Under the pieces are notes generated by a model. The model was given only the letters and a program-made list of their open reading frames with translations, did not search any database and was not told the origin of the DNA. Shown here in pieces: positions 1 through 8,078 of a stretch of DNA of 64,000 bases; position 1 is the stretch's first letter; each line of letters begins with the position of its first letter. This DNA is from UBA4575 sp002386945 (GTDB lineage Bacteria; Pseudomonadota; Gammaproteobacteria; UBA4575). The translations under genes and the position numbers were made by a program. The DNA lies in assembly GCA_943789445.1 (NCBI GenBank), contig CALSUC010000001.1, positions 186,001 to 250,000 on the forward strand. Reading direction: 5' to 3'.

Positions 1-744
1 TGAGGCACTTAGGATGCGCTCATAGGCTGGATACGATAATTCTTTTTCCAGCAAACGCAGGCATTCACTTTCATTGGCATCAAAGGCGCTAAATAATTGC
101 TCAGTATTGGCCTCTTCAAAATTATATTTGGACTGCTCGATCTCACTTTGTAAGAAGACATCTGCATAGCTTACCGGATGCGTGTCGCTATCATTCCAAC
201 GCAGATCGTAAATGCTTTCTTTCCCCTGTAGGTACATCGCCAGACGTTCTAGCCCATAAGTAATCTCGCCACTGATCGGCTTACAACTCAAGCCGCCAAC
301 CTGTTGAAAATAAGTGAACTGTGAAACTTCCATGCCGTTTAGCCAAACTTCCCAGCCAATACCCCAGGCACCTAAGGTTGGTGATTCCCAGTTGTCTTCA
401 ACAAAGCGAATGTCATGCTCAAGAGGATTAATTCCCAGCTCACGTAGTGAGTCTAGATACAGCTCTTGGATGTTTTCAGGCGAAGGCTTGAGAATGACTT
501 GGAATTGATAGTAGTGCTGCAAGCGATTTGGGTTTTCACCATAGCGTCCGTCAGTAGGTCTTCTGCAGGGTTGTGGGTACGCCGCACGCCACGGCTCAGG
601 GCCGATGGCTCTGAGGAAGGTGCCACTATGAAACGTCCCCGCCCCCATTTCTTGATCATGGGGTTGAAGCAGGCTGCAGCCCTGTCGGGCCCAGTACTGC
701 TGCAGAGTCAGAATGAGTTGTTGAAAGCTGGTAGTTGCGCTCAC
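1..744 (-). CDS. glyQ: Glycyl-tRNA synthetase alpha subunit, 5' part (runs off window)
   Basis: First 248 codons of the alpha subunit of the heterotetrameric (alpha2beta2) bacterial glycyl-tRNA synthetase, which makes glycyl-adenylate and charges tRNA-Gly in the cytoplasm. The frame is open from a GTG at 744 to the window edge, so about 50 C-terminal residues are missing. Visible family signatures are QYWARQGC near residue 17, GAGTFHSGTFLRAIGPEPW near 34-52, RRPTDGRYGENPNRLQHYYQ from 61, and the conserved FVEDNWESPTLGAWG and TYFQQVGGL stretches. GTG was chosen because the family starts only a few residues before this FQxLILTLQxYW block and no ATG lies upstream; no clear Shine-Dalgarno precedes it. 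glyS is expected just outside the window. Identification is certain, the exact start less so. Confidence 0.95.
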   Translation of the reverse strand, partial: MSATTSFQQLILTLQQYWARQGCSLLQPHDQEMGAGTFHSGTFLRAIGPEPWRAAYPQPCRRPTDGRYGENPNRLQHYYQFQVILKPSPENIQELYLDSLRELGINPLEHDIRFVEDNWESPTLGAWGIGWEVWLNGMEVSQFTYFQQVGGLSCKPISGEITYGLERLAMYLQGKESIYDLRWNDSDTHPVSYADVFLQSEIEQSKYNFEEANTEQLFSAFDANESECLRLLEKELSYPAYERILSAS

Positions 745-772
745 GGAATTAAAACTAGCTATAAAGCGTAAG

Positions 773-802
773 ATTGTAAGCTATCTGCTGCGTAGGTGTG
801 AA
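773..802 (-). promoter_or_regulatory. Candidate sigma-70 promoter of glyQ
   Basis: On the minus strand TTCACA (797-802, 5 of 6 to the -35 consensus) and TACAAT (773-778, 5 of 6 to -10) are separated by 18 bp. The predicted start near 766 gives glyQ a leader of only about 22 nt. Confidence 0.55.
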
Positions 803-848
803 CTTTTCTGATTTTAGGTCGAAAACTTAGTGCGGATTGTGGTCGTTA

Positions 849-919
849 GAGGCTCTGGTCGGAACTCTGTCAATCGACATCCTTGTCGAGACAGCCCCAA
901 TCCATGGGGAGACCTTCCT
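849..919. other. Possible structured RNA: three-way junction fold
   Basis: The sequence can fold into three helices. P1 pairs AGG/GGTC (850-860) with GACC/CCT (911-919). P2 pairs CTGTC (867-871) with GACAG (890-894) and is extended by CGACA/TGTCG (875-879, 884-888). P3 is CCCCA-ATCCA-TGGGG (895-909). P2 and P3 abut with no unpaired base. It lies in a 640-bp gene-free stretch upstream of the predicted glyQ promoter. No U-run follows on either strand and I recognise no known RNA family, so strand and function are open. Confidence 0.3.
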
Positions 920-957
920 ATGTATTATTAAAGGATCTTCCTAATCCTGTGCAAGCA

Positions 958-971
958 CGCTATAGATAGCG
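958..971. repeat. Short perfect inverted repeat
   Basis: CGCTAT-AG-ATAGCG, a 6-bp perfect palindromic stem between the candidate structured RNA and the glnA promoter region. Too short to assign a role. The rest of 972-1204 shows no gene; a TATAAT at 1179-1184 has no good -35 and could be a weak vegetative glnA promoter. Confidence 0.25.
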
Positions 972-1204
972 ACTGCACTAAAACACTAATAACACGATGT
1001 CGGCTTTGTGCTTCTTTTGTTACGTCAAAACTGACAATGTCATTATTGTTAAATCTTGAATAGAAAGCTAGTTTTAGTCCTGTACAAGATCATGCTGCAG
1101 TAGAGCGGTCAGATTGGGTGGTGGTCTTAGAGCCAAGTGTTGTAGCGTTTAGAAGAAGGTGGCTAAAACTGATTGCACTATAATAAGGCGCTAACCGACG
1201 AGCA

Positions 1205-1221
1205 GGCACTTTTTTGGTGCA
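1205..1221 (+). promoter_or_regulatory. NtrC binding site upstream of glnA
   Basis: GGCACT-TTTTT-GGTGCA fits the NtrC operator TGCACC-N5-GGTGCA with two changes. Its centre lies about 98 bp upstream of the predicted sigma-54 transcription start, an enhancer distance comparable to that at enterobacterial glnA. The cognate regulator is encoded at 4189-5601. Confidence 0.7.
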
Positions 1222-1283
1222 GTCGGCCCAGCAATTTAGTCTAGAGGCTTCCAAAAATGGCTACAGTAAGCTACCTTCTGCTA

Positions 1284-1299
1284 TGGCACGTATTGTGCT
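1284..1299 (+). promoter_or_regulatory. Sigma-54 (-24/-12) promoter of glnA
   Basis: TGGCACGTATTGTGCT has the invariant GG (-24) and GC (-12) separated by exactly 10 bp, and TGGCAC matches the -24 consensus perfectly. The predicted start near 1310 leaves a 78-nt leader before glnA. Together with the NtrC site upstream this predicts nitrogen-limitation control. Confidence 0.85.
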
Positions 1300-1387
1300 T
1301 AAGGTTTAATAGAATAAAAACAGGATGGCGTGCGTATCGCAGCCATGGGCCTGTGGATTTGAATTTAATTTATTTAGGAGTGACTCG

Positions 1388-2797
1388 ATGTCCGCCAGTG
1401 ACGTTTTAAAAATGATTAGTGATAACGACGTTCGATACGTCGATTTCCGTTTCACCGATACGAAAGGTAAGGAACAACACGTAACTGTGCCAGCGAGTAC
1501 AGTTGATGAAGCGGTATTTGAAAACGGTAAAATGTTTGATGGTTCTTCTATCGAAGGTTGGAAAGGTATTAATGAGTCTGACATGGTATTAATGCCAGAG
1601 CCTGATACTGCCGTGATGGATCCCTTTTTTGCAGATCCTACGCTAATTATTCGCTGTGACATTCTTGAGCCAACCACGATGGAAGGTTATGAGCGTGATC
1701 CACGCTCGGTAGCTAAACGTGCAGAAGCTTACTTGAAGAGCACCGGAATTGGTGACACAGCCTATTTTGGTCCAGAGCCAGAATTCTTTGTATTTGATGA
1801 TGTTCGTTGGAGTAATACTATAGGTGGCGCTTCATTTGCTATCGATTCAGACGAAGCCTCTTGGAATACTAATAAAGCTTATGAAGACGGCAACATTGGC
1901 CATCGCCCAGGTGTGAAAGGCGGTTACTTCCCAGTGCCTCCAGTTGATTCACTACAAGACGTACGTGGCGCTATGTGTCAGGTATTGGAAGAGATGGGTG
2001 TTGAAGTCGAAGTGCATCACCACGAAGTGGGAACTGCAGGCCAGTGTGAAATTGGTACTCGATTTAACACATTGACTGTTCGTGCTGATCAAAACCAAAT
2101 CCTAAAGTATGCAGTCTTAAATGTTGCCCATAACTACGGTAAGACAGCGACCTTTATGCCGAAGCCACTAGTTGGTGATAACGGTAGTGGTATGCACGTA
2201 CACCAATCGTTATTTAAAGATGGTGAAAACCTATTTGCTGGTGACGGCTACGGTAATCTTTCGCAGACTGCTTTGTACTACATTGGTGGTATCTTGAAGC
2301 ATGCTAAAGCAATTAATGCCTTCGCTAACGGTTCGACTAATAGTTACAAGCGTTTGGTTCCAGGCTTTGAGGCACCAGTTATGCTGGCTTACTCAGCACG
2401 TAACCGATCGGCTTCAATTCGTATCCCTTATGAGGCAAATGCTAAGGCACGTCGTATTGAAGTTCGTTTTGGTGATGCTGCGGCAAACCCATACTTAACG
2501 TTTGCAGCGATGATGATGGCAGGCCTTGATGGTATCCAAAATCAAATCGATCCAGGTCCGGCGCAAGATAAAGACTTGTATGACTTACCACCAGAAGAAG
2601 ATGCGGCTATTCCGAAAGTAGCGGCCTCATTGGATGAAGCCTTAGCTGCACTTAATGAAGATCGTGCGTTCTTGACTACAGGTGGTGTGTTTACCGATGA
2701 CATGATCGATGCGTACATCGACTTGAAGATGGAAGAAGTGACTGCGCTACGTCAGGCAGCACATCCTATTGAGTTTGAGATGTACTACAGCTGTTAA
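1388..2797 (+). CDS. glnA: Glutamine synthetase type I (GSI-beta)
   Basis: Cytoplasmic dodecameric enzyme that makes glutamine from glutamate, ammonia and ATP. The product is 469 residues, the same length as the E. coli enzyme. Visible are FDGSSIEGW near residue 50, the metal and nucleotide motif NGSGMHVHQSLF, NRSASIRIP and, near the C-terminus, KDLYDLPPEE with Tyr398 in the position of the adenylylated tyrosine (family knowledge), so GlnE-type covalent control is likely. The frame extends 21 codons further upstream, but ATG 1388 is preceded by AGGAG at 1376-1380 with 7-nt spacing and gives the family N-terminus. A sigma-54 promoter and NtrC site lie upstream and a strong terminator follows, so it is probably monocistronic, with ntrBC behind it. 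Confidence 0.98.
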   Translation: MSASDVLKMISDNDVRYVDFRFTDTKGKEQHVTVPASTVDEAVFENGKMFDGSSIEGWKGINESDMVLMPEPDTAVMDPFFADPTLIIRCDILEPTTMEGYERDPRSVAKRAEAYLKSTGIGDTAYFGPEPEFFVFDDVRWSNTIGGASFAIDSDEASWNTNKAYEDGNIGHRPGVKGGYFPVPPVDSLQDVRGAMCQVLEEMGVEVEVHHHEVGTAGQCEIGTRFNTLTVRADQNQILKYAVLNVAHNYGKTATFMPKPLVGDNGSGMHVHQSLFKDGENLFAGDGYGNLSQTALYYIGGILKHAKAINAFANGSTNSYKRLVPGFEAPVMLAYSARNRSASIRIPYEANAKARRIEVRFGDAAANPYLTFAAMMMAGLDGIQNQIDPGPAQDKDLYDLPPEEDAAIPKVAASLDEALAALNEDRAFLTTGGVFTDDMIDAYIDLKMEEVTALRQAAHPIEFEMYYSC

Positions 2798-2855
2798 GAT
2801 TCTCTAACGAGAATATTGCTGGTCCTCTGTCTAACGCAGGGGACTAATAAAAAAG

Positions 2856-2880
2856 CGCTCCATTTGGAGCGTTTTTTTTT
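2856..2880 (+). terminator. Rho-independent terminator of glnA
   Basis: CGCTCC-ATTT-GGAGCG stem (2856-2871) followed by nine T residues, 59 bp after the glnA stop. Confidence 0.9.
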
Positions 2881-2908
2881 GCCCAGCGGAAAGTCATATG
2901 GTAGTTAT

Positions 2909-2925
2909 CGCACCAAAATGGTGCA
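2909..2925 (+). promoter_or_regulatory. NtrC binding site upstream of ntrBC
   Basis: CGCACC-AAAAT-GGTGCA is almost a perfect dyad and nearly ideal against the NtrC consensus TGCACC-N5-GGTGCA. It sits between the glnA terminator and ntrB, where an autoregulatory site is expected. I could not place a convincing -35/-10 or -24/-12 promoter in 2926-3111. Confidence 0.75.
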
Positions 2926-3111
2926 TACTGTCGGTAATGGCTGTGAAAGAGAAAGGGAAACAGACGGGTTAGTGGGGTCTGGTTGGGTAGGTCTAGCGTT
3001 AAATCATGCCTTTCATACTCGAATAGCCTTGTTTTAAACCGCTTTCGTAAGGGTTTTCATATAAATCTACCAATAGAAATATTTTGGTTCGGAAATTGCA
3101 TATATAACGAT

Positions 3112-4167
3112 ATGTCTGATCATTTACACACCACCATTGTTGAGCACCAATCTGCGGCCCTCGTTTTGATCAATTCAGAACAACGCATCGAGTTTATGAA
3201 CTTGGCTGCCGAGACTATGTTTAACATCAGCTTGAATCGAGTAAAAAATGAGATGTTTTCATCGTTACTGGCTAAAGGTGAGCACACGTTGCTGGAATTG
3301 ATCGCTGAATCATTTCAGTCTGAATCAGCTTGGTCAGAACGTGAACTTGCATTAAGCCTATCTAATAATAATGAGATCACAGTGGCGTGCGCCATTAATC
3401 CACTGTGTGAAGATGGCGAAAATATGGCTTTAGTCGAGCTCAGTTCGCTAGATAGACATCTGAAAATCAGCAAAGACAGTTCCTTAATTCATGAGCATAA
3501 GGCAGCACATAATATTGTTCGTGGTTTGGCGCATGAGATTAAGAATCCACTGGGCGGCCTGCGGGGTGCTGCGCAGTTATTAGAGAATGAATTGAATGAT
3601 CCTGAGTTGGTGGAATACACCAAGATTATTATCAAAGAAGCTGATCGTCTGCATAAGTTAGTCGACCAAATGCTTGGGCCGAATATGGTGCCGAATAAGC
3701 AGTACCATAATATTCATGAGGTCCTGCAACATGTCCTAGGGCTAACCGCAATTGAAAATGCACAGTCTATTACTCTGCGCTTTGACTATGACCCCAGTAT
3801 CCCAGAAATAAAGTTTGATCGAGACCTACTAGTACAAGCAGTTTTAAATATCACACGTAATGCCATTCGAGCCTTGGCTGGGAACGGCATGGTTATGTTT
3901 AAGACGCGCGTCTTGCGACGCCACACAATCGCTAGCAAATTATATAAATTAGTTGCCTGTATCAGCATTATCGATAACGGTCCTGGTGTGCCTGACGAAA
4001 TAAGAGATCAAATATTTTTCCCGATGGTGTCGGGTCAATCTAATGGTAGTGGTTTAGGGTTGGCGATTTCACAAATGTTGATCAACCGACATAACGGTCT
4101 CATTGAATTTGATTCAGAGCCTGGACACACAGAATTTAGAATCCTACTGCCAATCGATGCGCACTAG
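3112..4167 (+). CDS. glnL: Nitrogen regulation sensor kinase NtrB (GlnL)
   Basis: Cytoplasmic histidine kinase/phosphatase that works with PII to set the phosphorylation of NtrC. The 351-residue product has no membrane segment. Order: PAS-like sensor (about 1-115, HTTIVEHQSAALVLI), dimerisation domain with GLAHEIKNPLGGLRGAAQLL carrying phospho-acceptor His141, then an ATPase domain with N box NITRNAIRAL, G1 DNGPGVP and G2 GSGLGLAISQML. The reading frame continues upstream to 2983, but that segment is unlike the family and covers the regulatory region; ATG 3112 gives the usual MxD...HTTIVEHQ start, although no clear ribosome site precedes it. ntrC follows after 21 bp and the two are surely co-transcribed. 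Confidence 0.95.
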   Translation: MSDHLHTTIVEHQSAALVLINSEQRIEFMNLAAETMFNISLNRVKNEMFSSLLAKGEHTLLELIAESFQSESAWSERELALSLSNNNEITVACAINPLCEDGENMALVELSSLDRHLKISKDSSLIHEHKAAHNIVRGLAHEIKNPLGGLRGAAQLLENELNDPELVEYTKIIIKEADRLHKLVDQMLGPNMVPNKQYHNIHEVLQHVLGLTAIENAQSITLRFDYDPSIPEIKFDRDLLVQAVLNITRNAIRALAGNGMVMFKTRVLRRHTIASKLYKLVACISIIDNGPGVPDEIRDQIFFPMVSGQSNGSGLGLAISQMLINRHNGLIEFDSEPGHTEFRILLPIDAH

Positions 4168-4188
4168 GACAATAGAGGAATAAATGAA

Positions 4189-5601
4189 ATGAAAAATGAT
4201 GTTTGGGTTATCGATGACGATCAATCAATTCGCTGGGTGCTAGATCGAGCACTATCTAAAGCTGATTTTGAGGTCACCACATTTGAGATGGCAGAGAGTG
4301 CCATGCAGGCATTATCTACCAGTACACCAAAGGTTATTGTGACTGATATTCGTATGCCAGGAATGGACGGATTAGACTTTCTAAAAAAGGTGCAAACACA
4401 AAATCCAGAAATGCCTATTATTGTTATGACAGCACACTCTGATTTGGATAATGCAGTCACTGCATACCAAAATGGTGCCTTTGAATATTTACCTAAACCG
4501 TTCGACGTGAATGAGGTGGTTGAGCTTGCTAAGCGTGCCTGTGTTGATGATAGCGATACATTAATCTCTGATGCAGTGATAGAAGAAATGCCTGAGATCA
4601 TTGGTGAATCACAGGCGATGCAAAATGTTTTTCGTGCCATTGGTAGGCTTTCCCTTTCCAGTATTACGGTGCTTATTAATGGTGAAACAGGTACCGGTAA
4701 AGAGTTAGTGGCGAAGGCGTTACATACCCATTCAGTACGCAAACAAAAACCATTTATTGCCTTAAATATGGCGGCGATACCAAAAGATTTACTTGAGTCT
4801 GAATTGTTTGGCCATGAGAAGGGCGCCTTTACGGGTGCGCAAACCCTACGTCGCGGGCGTTTTGAACAGGCCGATGGCGGCACCCTATTTTTAGATGAGA
4901 TCGGTGACATGCCTGCCGATTTGCAAACGCGTCTGTTGCGCGTGCTATCGGATGGTCAGTTCTATCGAGTGGGTGGTCATGAGCCTATTCATGTCGATGC
5001 GCGTATTATTGCTGCAACACATCAGGATCTAGCTGCTCTGGTAGAGAACGGACAGTTCCGTGAAGATTTAATGCATCGATTGAATGTTATCCGTATCCAA
5101 GTGCCAGCATTGCGTGAGCGACGTGAAGATATTCCAGTTTTGTTAAAGCATTTCCTACACGCAGCCGCTAATGAATTGAGTGTTGAAGGTAAGCAATTAG
5201 AACCAGAAGTAACTCGCTATCTGAGTAATTTAGATTGGACGGGTAATGTGCGGCAGTTGGAGAACGTCGCGCGCTGGTTGACGGTGATGGCATCCGGAAA
5301 GAGCATTCACATGGAAGACCTGCCTACTGAATTGCGAGAAAATACGATTCACATTGAGACTAATGGTGACTGGAAAAAACAACTTACCTTATGGGCTGAG
5401 CATAAACTAGATAGTGGCGAGATAGATATCTTAAGTGATGCTGTTGCTCAGTTTGAAAGTACCTTGATTGAAGCTGCGATGAGAAAATCAGGGGGCAAGA
5501 GACAGCGAGCAGCTAAACTATTGGGTTGGGGTCGAAATACACTCACGCGTAAAATCCAAGAACTTCAGATGTATGAATACAGCGGTGGAGTAACACCATA
5601 G
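4189..5601 (+). CDS. glnG: Nitrogen regulation response regulator NtrC (GlnG)
   Basis: Sigma-54 enhancer-binding activator, 470 residues. The receiver domain (1-120) has the acidic pocket DDD at 9-11 and phospho-acceptor Asp53 in VTDIRMPGMDG. The AAA+ domain has Walker A GETGTGKE, the sigma-54 contact loop GAFTGA and Walker B GGTLFLDEIGDM. A C-terminal Fis-type helix-turn-helix ends in AAKLLGWGRNTLTRKIQEL. AGAGG lies about 10 nt before ATG 4189. Its partner kinase is directly upstream, and probable target sites occur at 1205-1221 and 2909-2925. A 7-bp stem (5618-5635) lies just after the gene. Confidence 0.98.
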   Translation: MKNDVWVIDDDQSIRWVLDRALSKADFEVTTFEMAESAMQALSTSTPKVIVTDIRMPGMDGLDFLKKVQTQNPEMPIIVMTAHSDLDNAVTAYQNGAFEYLPKPFDVNEVVELAKRACVDDSDTLISDAVIEEMPEIIGESQAMQNVFRAIGRLSLSSITVLINGETGTGKELVAKALHTHSVRKQKPFIALNMAAIPKDLLESELFGHEKGAFTGAQTLRRGRFEQADGGTLFLDEIGDMPADLQTRLLRVLSDGQFYRVGGHEPIHVDARIIAATHQDLAALVENGQFREDLMHRLNVIRIQVPALRERREDIPVLLKHFLHAAANELSVEGKQLEPEVTRYLSNLDWTGNVRQLENVARWLTVMASGKSIHMEDLPTELRENTIHIETNGDWKKQLTLWAEHKLDSGEIDILSDAVAQFESTLIEAAMRKSGGKRQRAAKLLGWGRNTLTRKIQELQMYEYSGGVTP

Positions 5602-5617
5602 TTGGGTTGGTCGGTCT

Positions 5618-5635
5618 AGCCTAAGCGTTTAGGCT
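5618..5635. repeat. Stem-loop between convergent ntrC and the pyrD-like gene
   Basis: AGCCTAA-GCGT-TTAGGCT, a 7-bp perfect stem that includes the stop codon of the minus-strand gene. It is not followed by a T-run on either strand, so it is at best a weak bidirectional end. Confidence 0.35.
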
Positions 5636-6565
5636 CAAGCTACCTACCAGCTCAGTGACCGATGATAGATTGTGCTGTTGCAGATAATCGCTAATGGTTT
5701 TATTGATGGCTTTACAGCAGAGTGGATCATAGTACAGCCCCGTACCAATGCCGACGGCACTAGCACCTGCAATAATAAATTCTAAGGCATCCTCACCTGA
5801 ACTAATCCCACCCTGGCCTAGAATTGGGATGTTATGCGCTTGACACACCTGGTAGACCTGATGCACTTTCAATAGCGCAATTGGTTTGATTGCAGGTCCG
5901 GATAAGCCGCCCTGATTATTGCCAATGATAGGTCGGCGGCTATCGATATCAATGGCCATACCCATCAAAGTATTAATCACGGCAAAGGCGTCACTACCGG
6001 CTTCAATACAGCCACGCGCATTGGCGGCAATATCGGTCTGATTGGGAGATAGCTTGGTGATCAAGGGTTTATTAGTCACCTTGCGGCAAGCTGCAACTAC
6101 ACGGGCAGACATGTCAGGGTCATTGCCAAAGGCGACCCCGCCTTCTTTTACATTGGGGCAGGAGATGTTGATCTCGATAGCATCAATATCTGAGTCATCA
6201 AAGATACGTGTGACTTCGGTATATTCCTCTAATGTTGATCCAGAGACATTAGCGATATAACGTGTTTCATTGAAATCGAGTTTACTCAGATAATCACGCA
6301 CTACGACATGTGCACCTGGGTTTTGTAAGCCAATGGCATTGAGCATGCCAGCTGGCGTTTCGGCGACACGGTGTGCAGGGTTGCCCAAGCGAGGCTCTAG
6401 AGTCGTGCCTTTTAAACAGATGGCGCCAATGTCATTATTGGAATAACCTGCCACACGCGTAAATTCTTGGCCAAAGCCAACGCAACCGGATAACAAGACT
6501 AGCGGTGTCTGCAAATGCATACCGCAAAAGTCGCTACTGAGTATAGTTTGATCTACAGAAGTCAT
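5621..6565 (-). CDS. Dihydroorotate dehydrogenase, class 1B-like catalytic subunit
   Basis: FMN-dependent TIM-barrel oxidoreductase of the class 1 dihydroorotate dehydrogenase family, 314 residues. Visible are GCVGFGQEF near residue 27, LKGTT, ETPAGMLNAIGLQNPG (69-84), and EINISCPNV with Cys136 in the position of the class 1 catalytic base (class 2 enzymes use Ser). Lys (PLITKLSPN), NTLMGMAID and GQGGISSGEDALEFIIAGASAVGIGT complete the flavin site. Class 1B enzymes normally need the Fe-S/FAD partner PyrK, which is not adjacent. Gammaproteobacteria usually use class 2 PyrD, so the electron acceptor here is uncertain. The start codon overlaps that of the divergent trmL. Family certain, pathway role probable. 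Confidence 0.85.
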   Translation of the reverse strand: MTSVDQTILSSDFCGMHLQTPLVLLSGCVGFGQEFTRVAGYSNNDIGAICLKGTTLEPRLGNPAHRVAETPAGMLNAIGLQNPGAHVVVRDYLSKLDFNETRYIANVSGSTLEEYTEVTRIFDDSDIDAIEINISCPNVKEGGVAFGNDPDMSARVVAACRKVTNKPLITKLSPNQTDIAANARGCIEAGSDAFAVINTLMGMAIDIDSRRPIIGNNQGGLSGPAIKPIALLKVHQVYQVCQAHNIPILGQGGISSGEDALEFIIAGASAVGIGTGLYYDPLCCKAINKTISDYLQQHNLSSVTELVGSLSLNA

Positions 6566-7028
6566 GATTCACATAATTTTATATGAACCGGAGATTCCAC
6601 CCAACACAGGTAACATTATGCGCCTGTGTGCGAATACCGGTTGTAAGCTACATTTGATCCAACCCTTGGGCTTTGAGCTTGATGACAAGCGCATGCGTAG
6701 GGCAGGCCTGGATTATCTTGATTGGAATACGGTCGAGCAGTACTCCAGTCTGCAATTATGCCTCAGCCAGCTCGATTATGCGCGCCTGTACGCATTATCT
6801 ACCAAAGGCAGCACGGCACATACAGCCGCTAAGTTTGCTCCAGGTGATGCCTTATTGTTTGGCCCAGAGACGCGTGGCCTACCGGGCAGTGTTCTGGATA
6901 GCTTAGAGAATGATCAGATCTTGCGTATACCAATGTTGGCAGAAAGTCGCAGTATGAACTTATCAAACAGTGTTGCGGTTTGTTTATACGAGGCGTGGCG
7001 CCAGTTTGATTTTGAAGGCTCGATTTAA
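6564..7028 (+). CDS. trmL: tRNA (cytidine/uridine-2'-O)-methyltransferase TrmL
   Basis: SPOUT-fold methyltransferase that 2'-O-methylates the wobble base 34 of leucine tRNAs using S-adenosylmethionine. It has 154 residues, like E. coli TrmL. Visible are the N-terminal LYEPEIPPNTGNIMRLCANTG, RRAGLDYLDW, the knot motif LLFGPETRGLP and IPMLAESRSMNLSNSVAV near the C-terminus. ATG 6564 gives the exact family N-terminus (MxHIILYEPEIPPN). It shares two bases with the start codon of the divergent dehydrogenase and converges with gpsA after an 11-bp gap. Confidence 0.96.
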   Translation: MIHIILYEPEIPPNTGNIMRLCANTGCKLHLIQPLGFELDDKRMRRAGLDYLDWNTVEQYSSLQLCLSQLDYARLYALSTKGSTAHTAAKFAPGDALLFGPETRGLPGSVLDSLENDQILRIPMLAESRSMNLSNSVAVCLYEAWRQFDFEGSI

Positions 7029-7039
7029 TCTAGCAGGCT

Positions 7040-8056
7040 TTAATCGCACTCATCACGTGATGAACGTGCCAGCAGGGTCTCTACCGCCTGGCTAGGGGCT
7101 AGGCCTTCAAATAAGACGGCATAGACGGCTGAGCTGATCGGTAGCTCTAAGTGATCGCGCTGGGCCAATTGATGAATCACTTTGGCGGCATGTTTACCTT
7201 CCAATACCTGGCCTATCTCGGCCTCTATCAAGGCTAGGGTCTGACCTTGACCTAGGCCAAGCCCCAAACGTCGGTTGCGTGATTGATCATCCGAGCAGGA
7301 TAAAATGATGTCACCGATACCAGATAATCCAACCAAGGCCTCTAAATTCACGTCTTGTGCCCGTCCAAATCGAATCATTTCGGCGACACCACGAGCAATT
7401 AAAGCGGCACGTGCGTTGGCCCCAAACTGCAGGCCATCAACAATACCGGCGGCAATCGCAAGAATGTTTTTAAACGTGCCACCAATCTCAACGGCTGTTA
7501 ATTCGGTGCTGGAATAGGCGCGAAAGGCACCATGGTGGAATAGTTTGGCGCAGTCACGACTAAAGTCAGCATCTGCACTGGCAATGGTCACAGCGGTTGG
7601 CAGGCCAAGAGCGACCTCTTTAGCAAAAGAAGGGCCTGATAACAGTGCAATCGGTAGTTGTGCATCAAGTTCTTCGGCCGCGACCTGATGGAAAAACTTG
7701 CCGGTTTCTTGTTCTAGGCCTTTGCTGGCCCAAATAACACCACGTAGCTGATCGCCTGCATGTTTGTGAATCGCTTGCAGCGTCGTACGCATGGCAGTAC
7801 TTGGGATGGTGACCACAATATAGTTGGCCTGTGCTACGCAGTGGATAAGGTCACTGGAGGGCTTTAACTGGCCGGGCAGACTGATGTTGGGGAGATAACG
7901 CTGATTGGCACGTGCTGCTGCCATTTGCTGCATGTTGTTGTCGTCACGGCCGTATAACAATACATCACCATGGTCCGCGATTTGTGCCAGATGAATCGCT
8001 AGAGCGGTACCCCAAGCACCGGCACCGAGAACCACAATTGTTGGGTTAGTAGCCAT
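7040..8056 (-). CDS. gpsA: Glycerol-3-phosphate dehydrogenase [NAD(P)+]
   Basis: Reduces dihydroxyacetone phosphate to sn-glycerol 3-phosphate for phospholipid synthesis, in the cytoplasm. It has 338 residues with an N-terminal Rossmann motif VLGAGAWGTALA (about 9-20), the dinucleotide-domain ASKGLEQ and LSGPSFAKEVALGLPTA, the catalytic-lysine segment EIGGTFKNILAIAAGIVDGL and GLSGIGDIILSCSDDQSRNRR. It is the last gene of the arsR-rhodanese-grxC-secB-gpsA run, 22 bp after secB, and ends 11 bp from the convergent trmL with no obvious terminator. Confidence 0.97.
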   Translation of the reverse strand: MATNPTIVVLGAGAWGTALAIHLAQIADHGDVLLYGRDDNNMQQMAAARANQRYLPNISLPGQLKPSSDLIHCVAQANYIVVTIPSTAMRTTLQAIHKHAGDQLRGVIWASKGLEQETGKFFHQVAAEELDAQLPIALLSGPSFAKEVALGLPTAVTIASADADFSRDCAKLFHHGAFRAYSSTELTAVEIGGTFKNILAIAAGIVDGLQFGANARAALIARGVAEMIRFGRAQDVNLEALVGLSGIGDIILSCSDDQSRNRRLGLGLGQGQTLALIEAEIGQVLEGKHAAKVIHQLAQRDHLELPISSAVYAVLFEGLAPSQAVETLLARSSRDECD

Positions 8057-8078
8057 CTGTAGCTAGCGTTATTAACGA

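Noticed and set aside
453..659. Minus-strand 68-codon frame
   Set aside because: It is out of frame inside glyQ, whose full frame is open from 744 to the window edge without any frameshift.
466..771. Plus-strand 101-codon frame
   Set aside because: Antisense to glyQ; no ribosome site and no protein-like composition.
849..919. Known RNAs: 6S RNA, SRP RNA, glycine riboswitch, glutamine (glnA) riboswitch
   Set aside because: None of the conserved cores I can recall for these families is present, so I keep only a generic structured-element call.
2816..3037. 73-codon frame after glnA
   Set aside because: It runs across the glnA terminator and the NtrC site and resembles no protein.
4221..4910. 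Long minus-strand frame of 229 codons
   Set aside because: Antisense shadow of ntrC, which is unmistakable on the plus strand.
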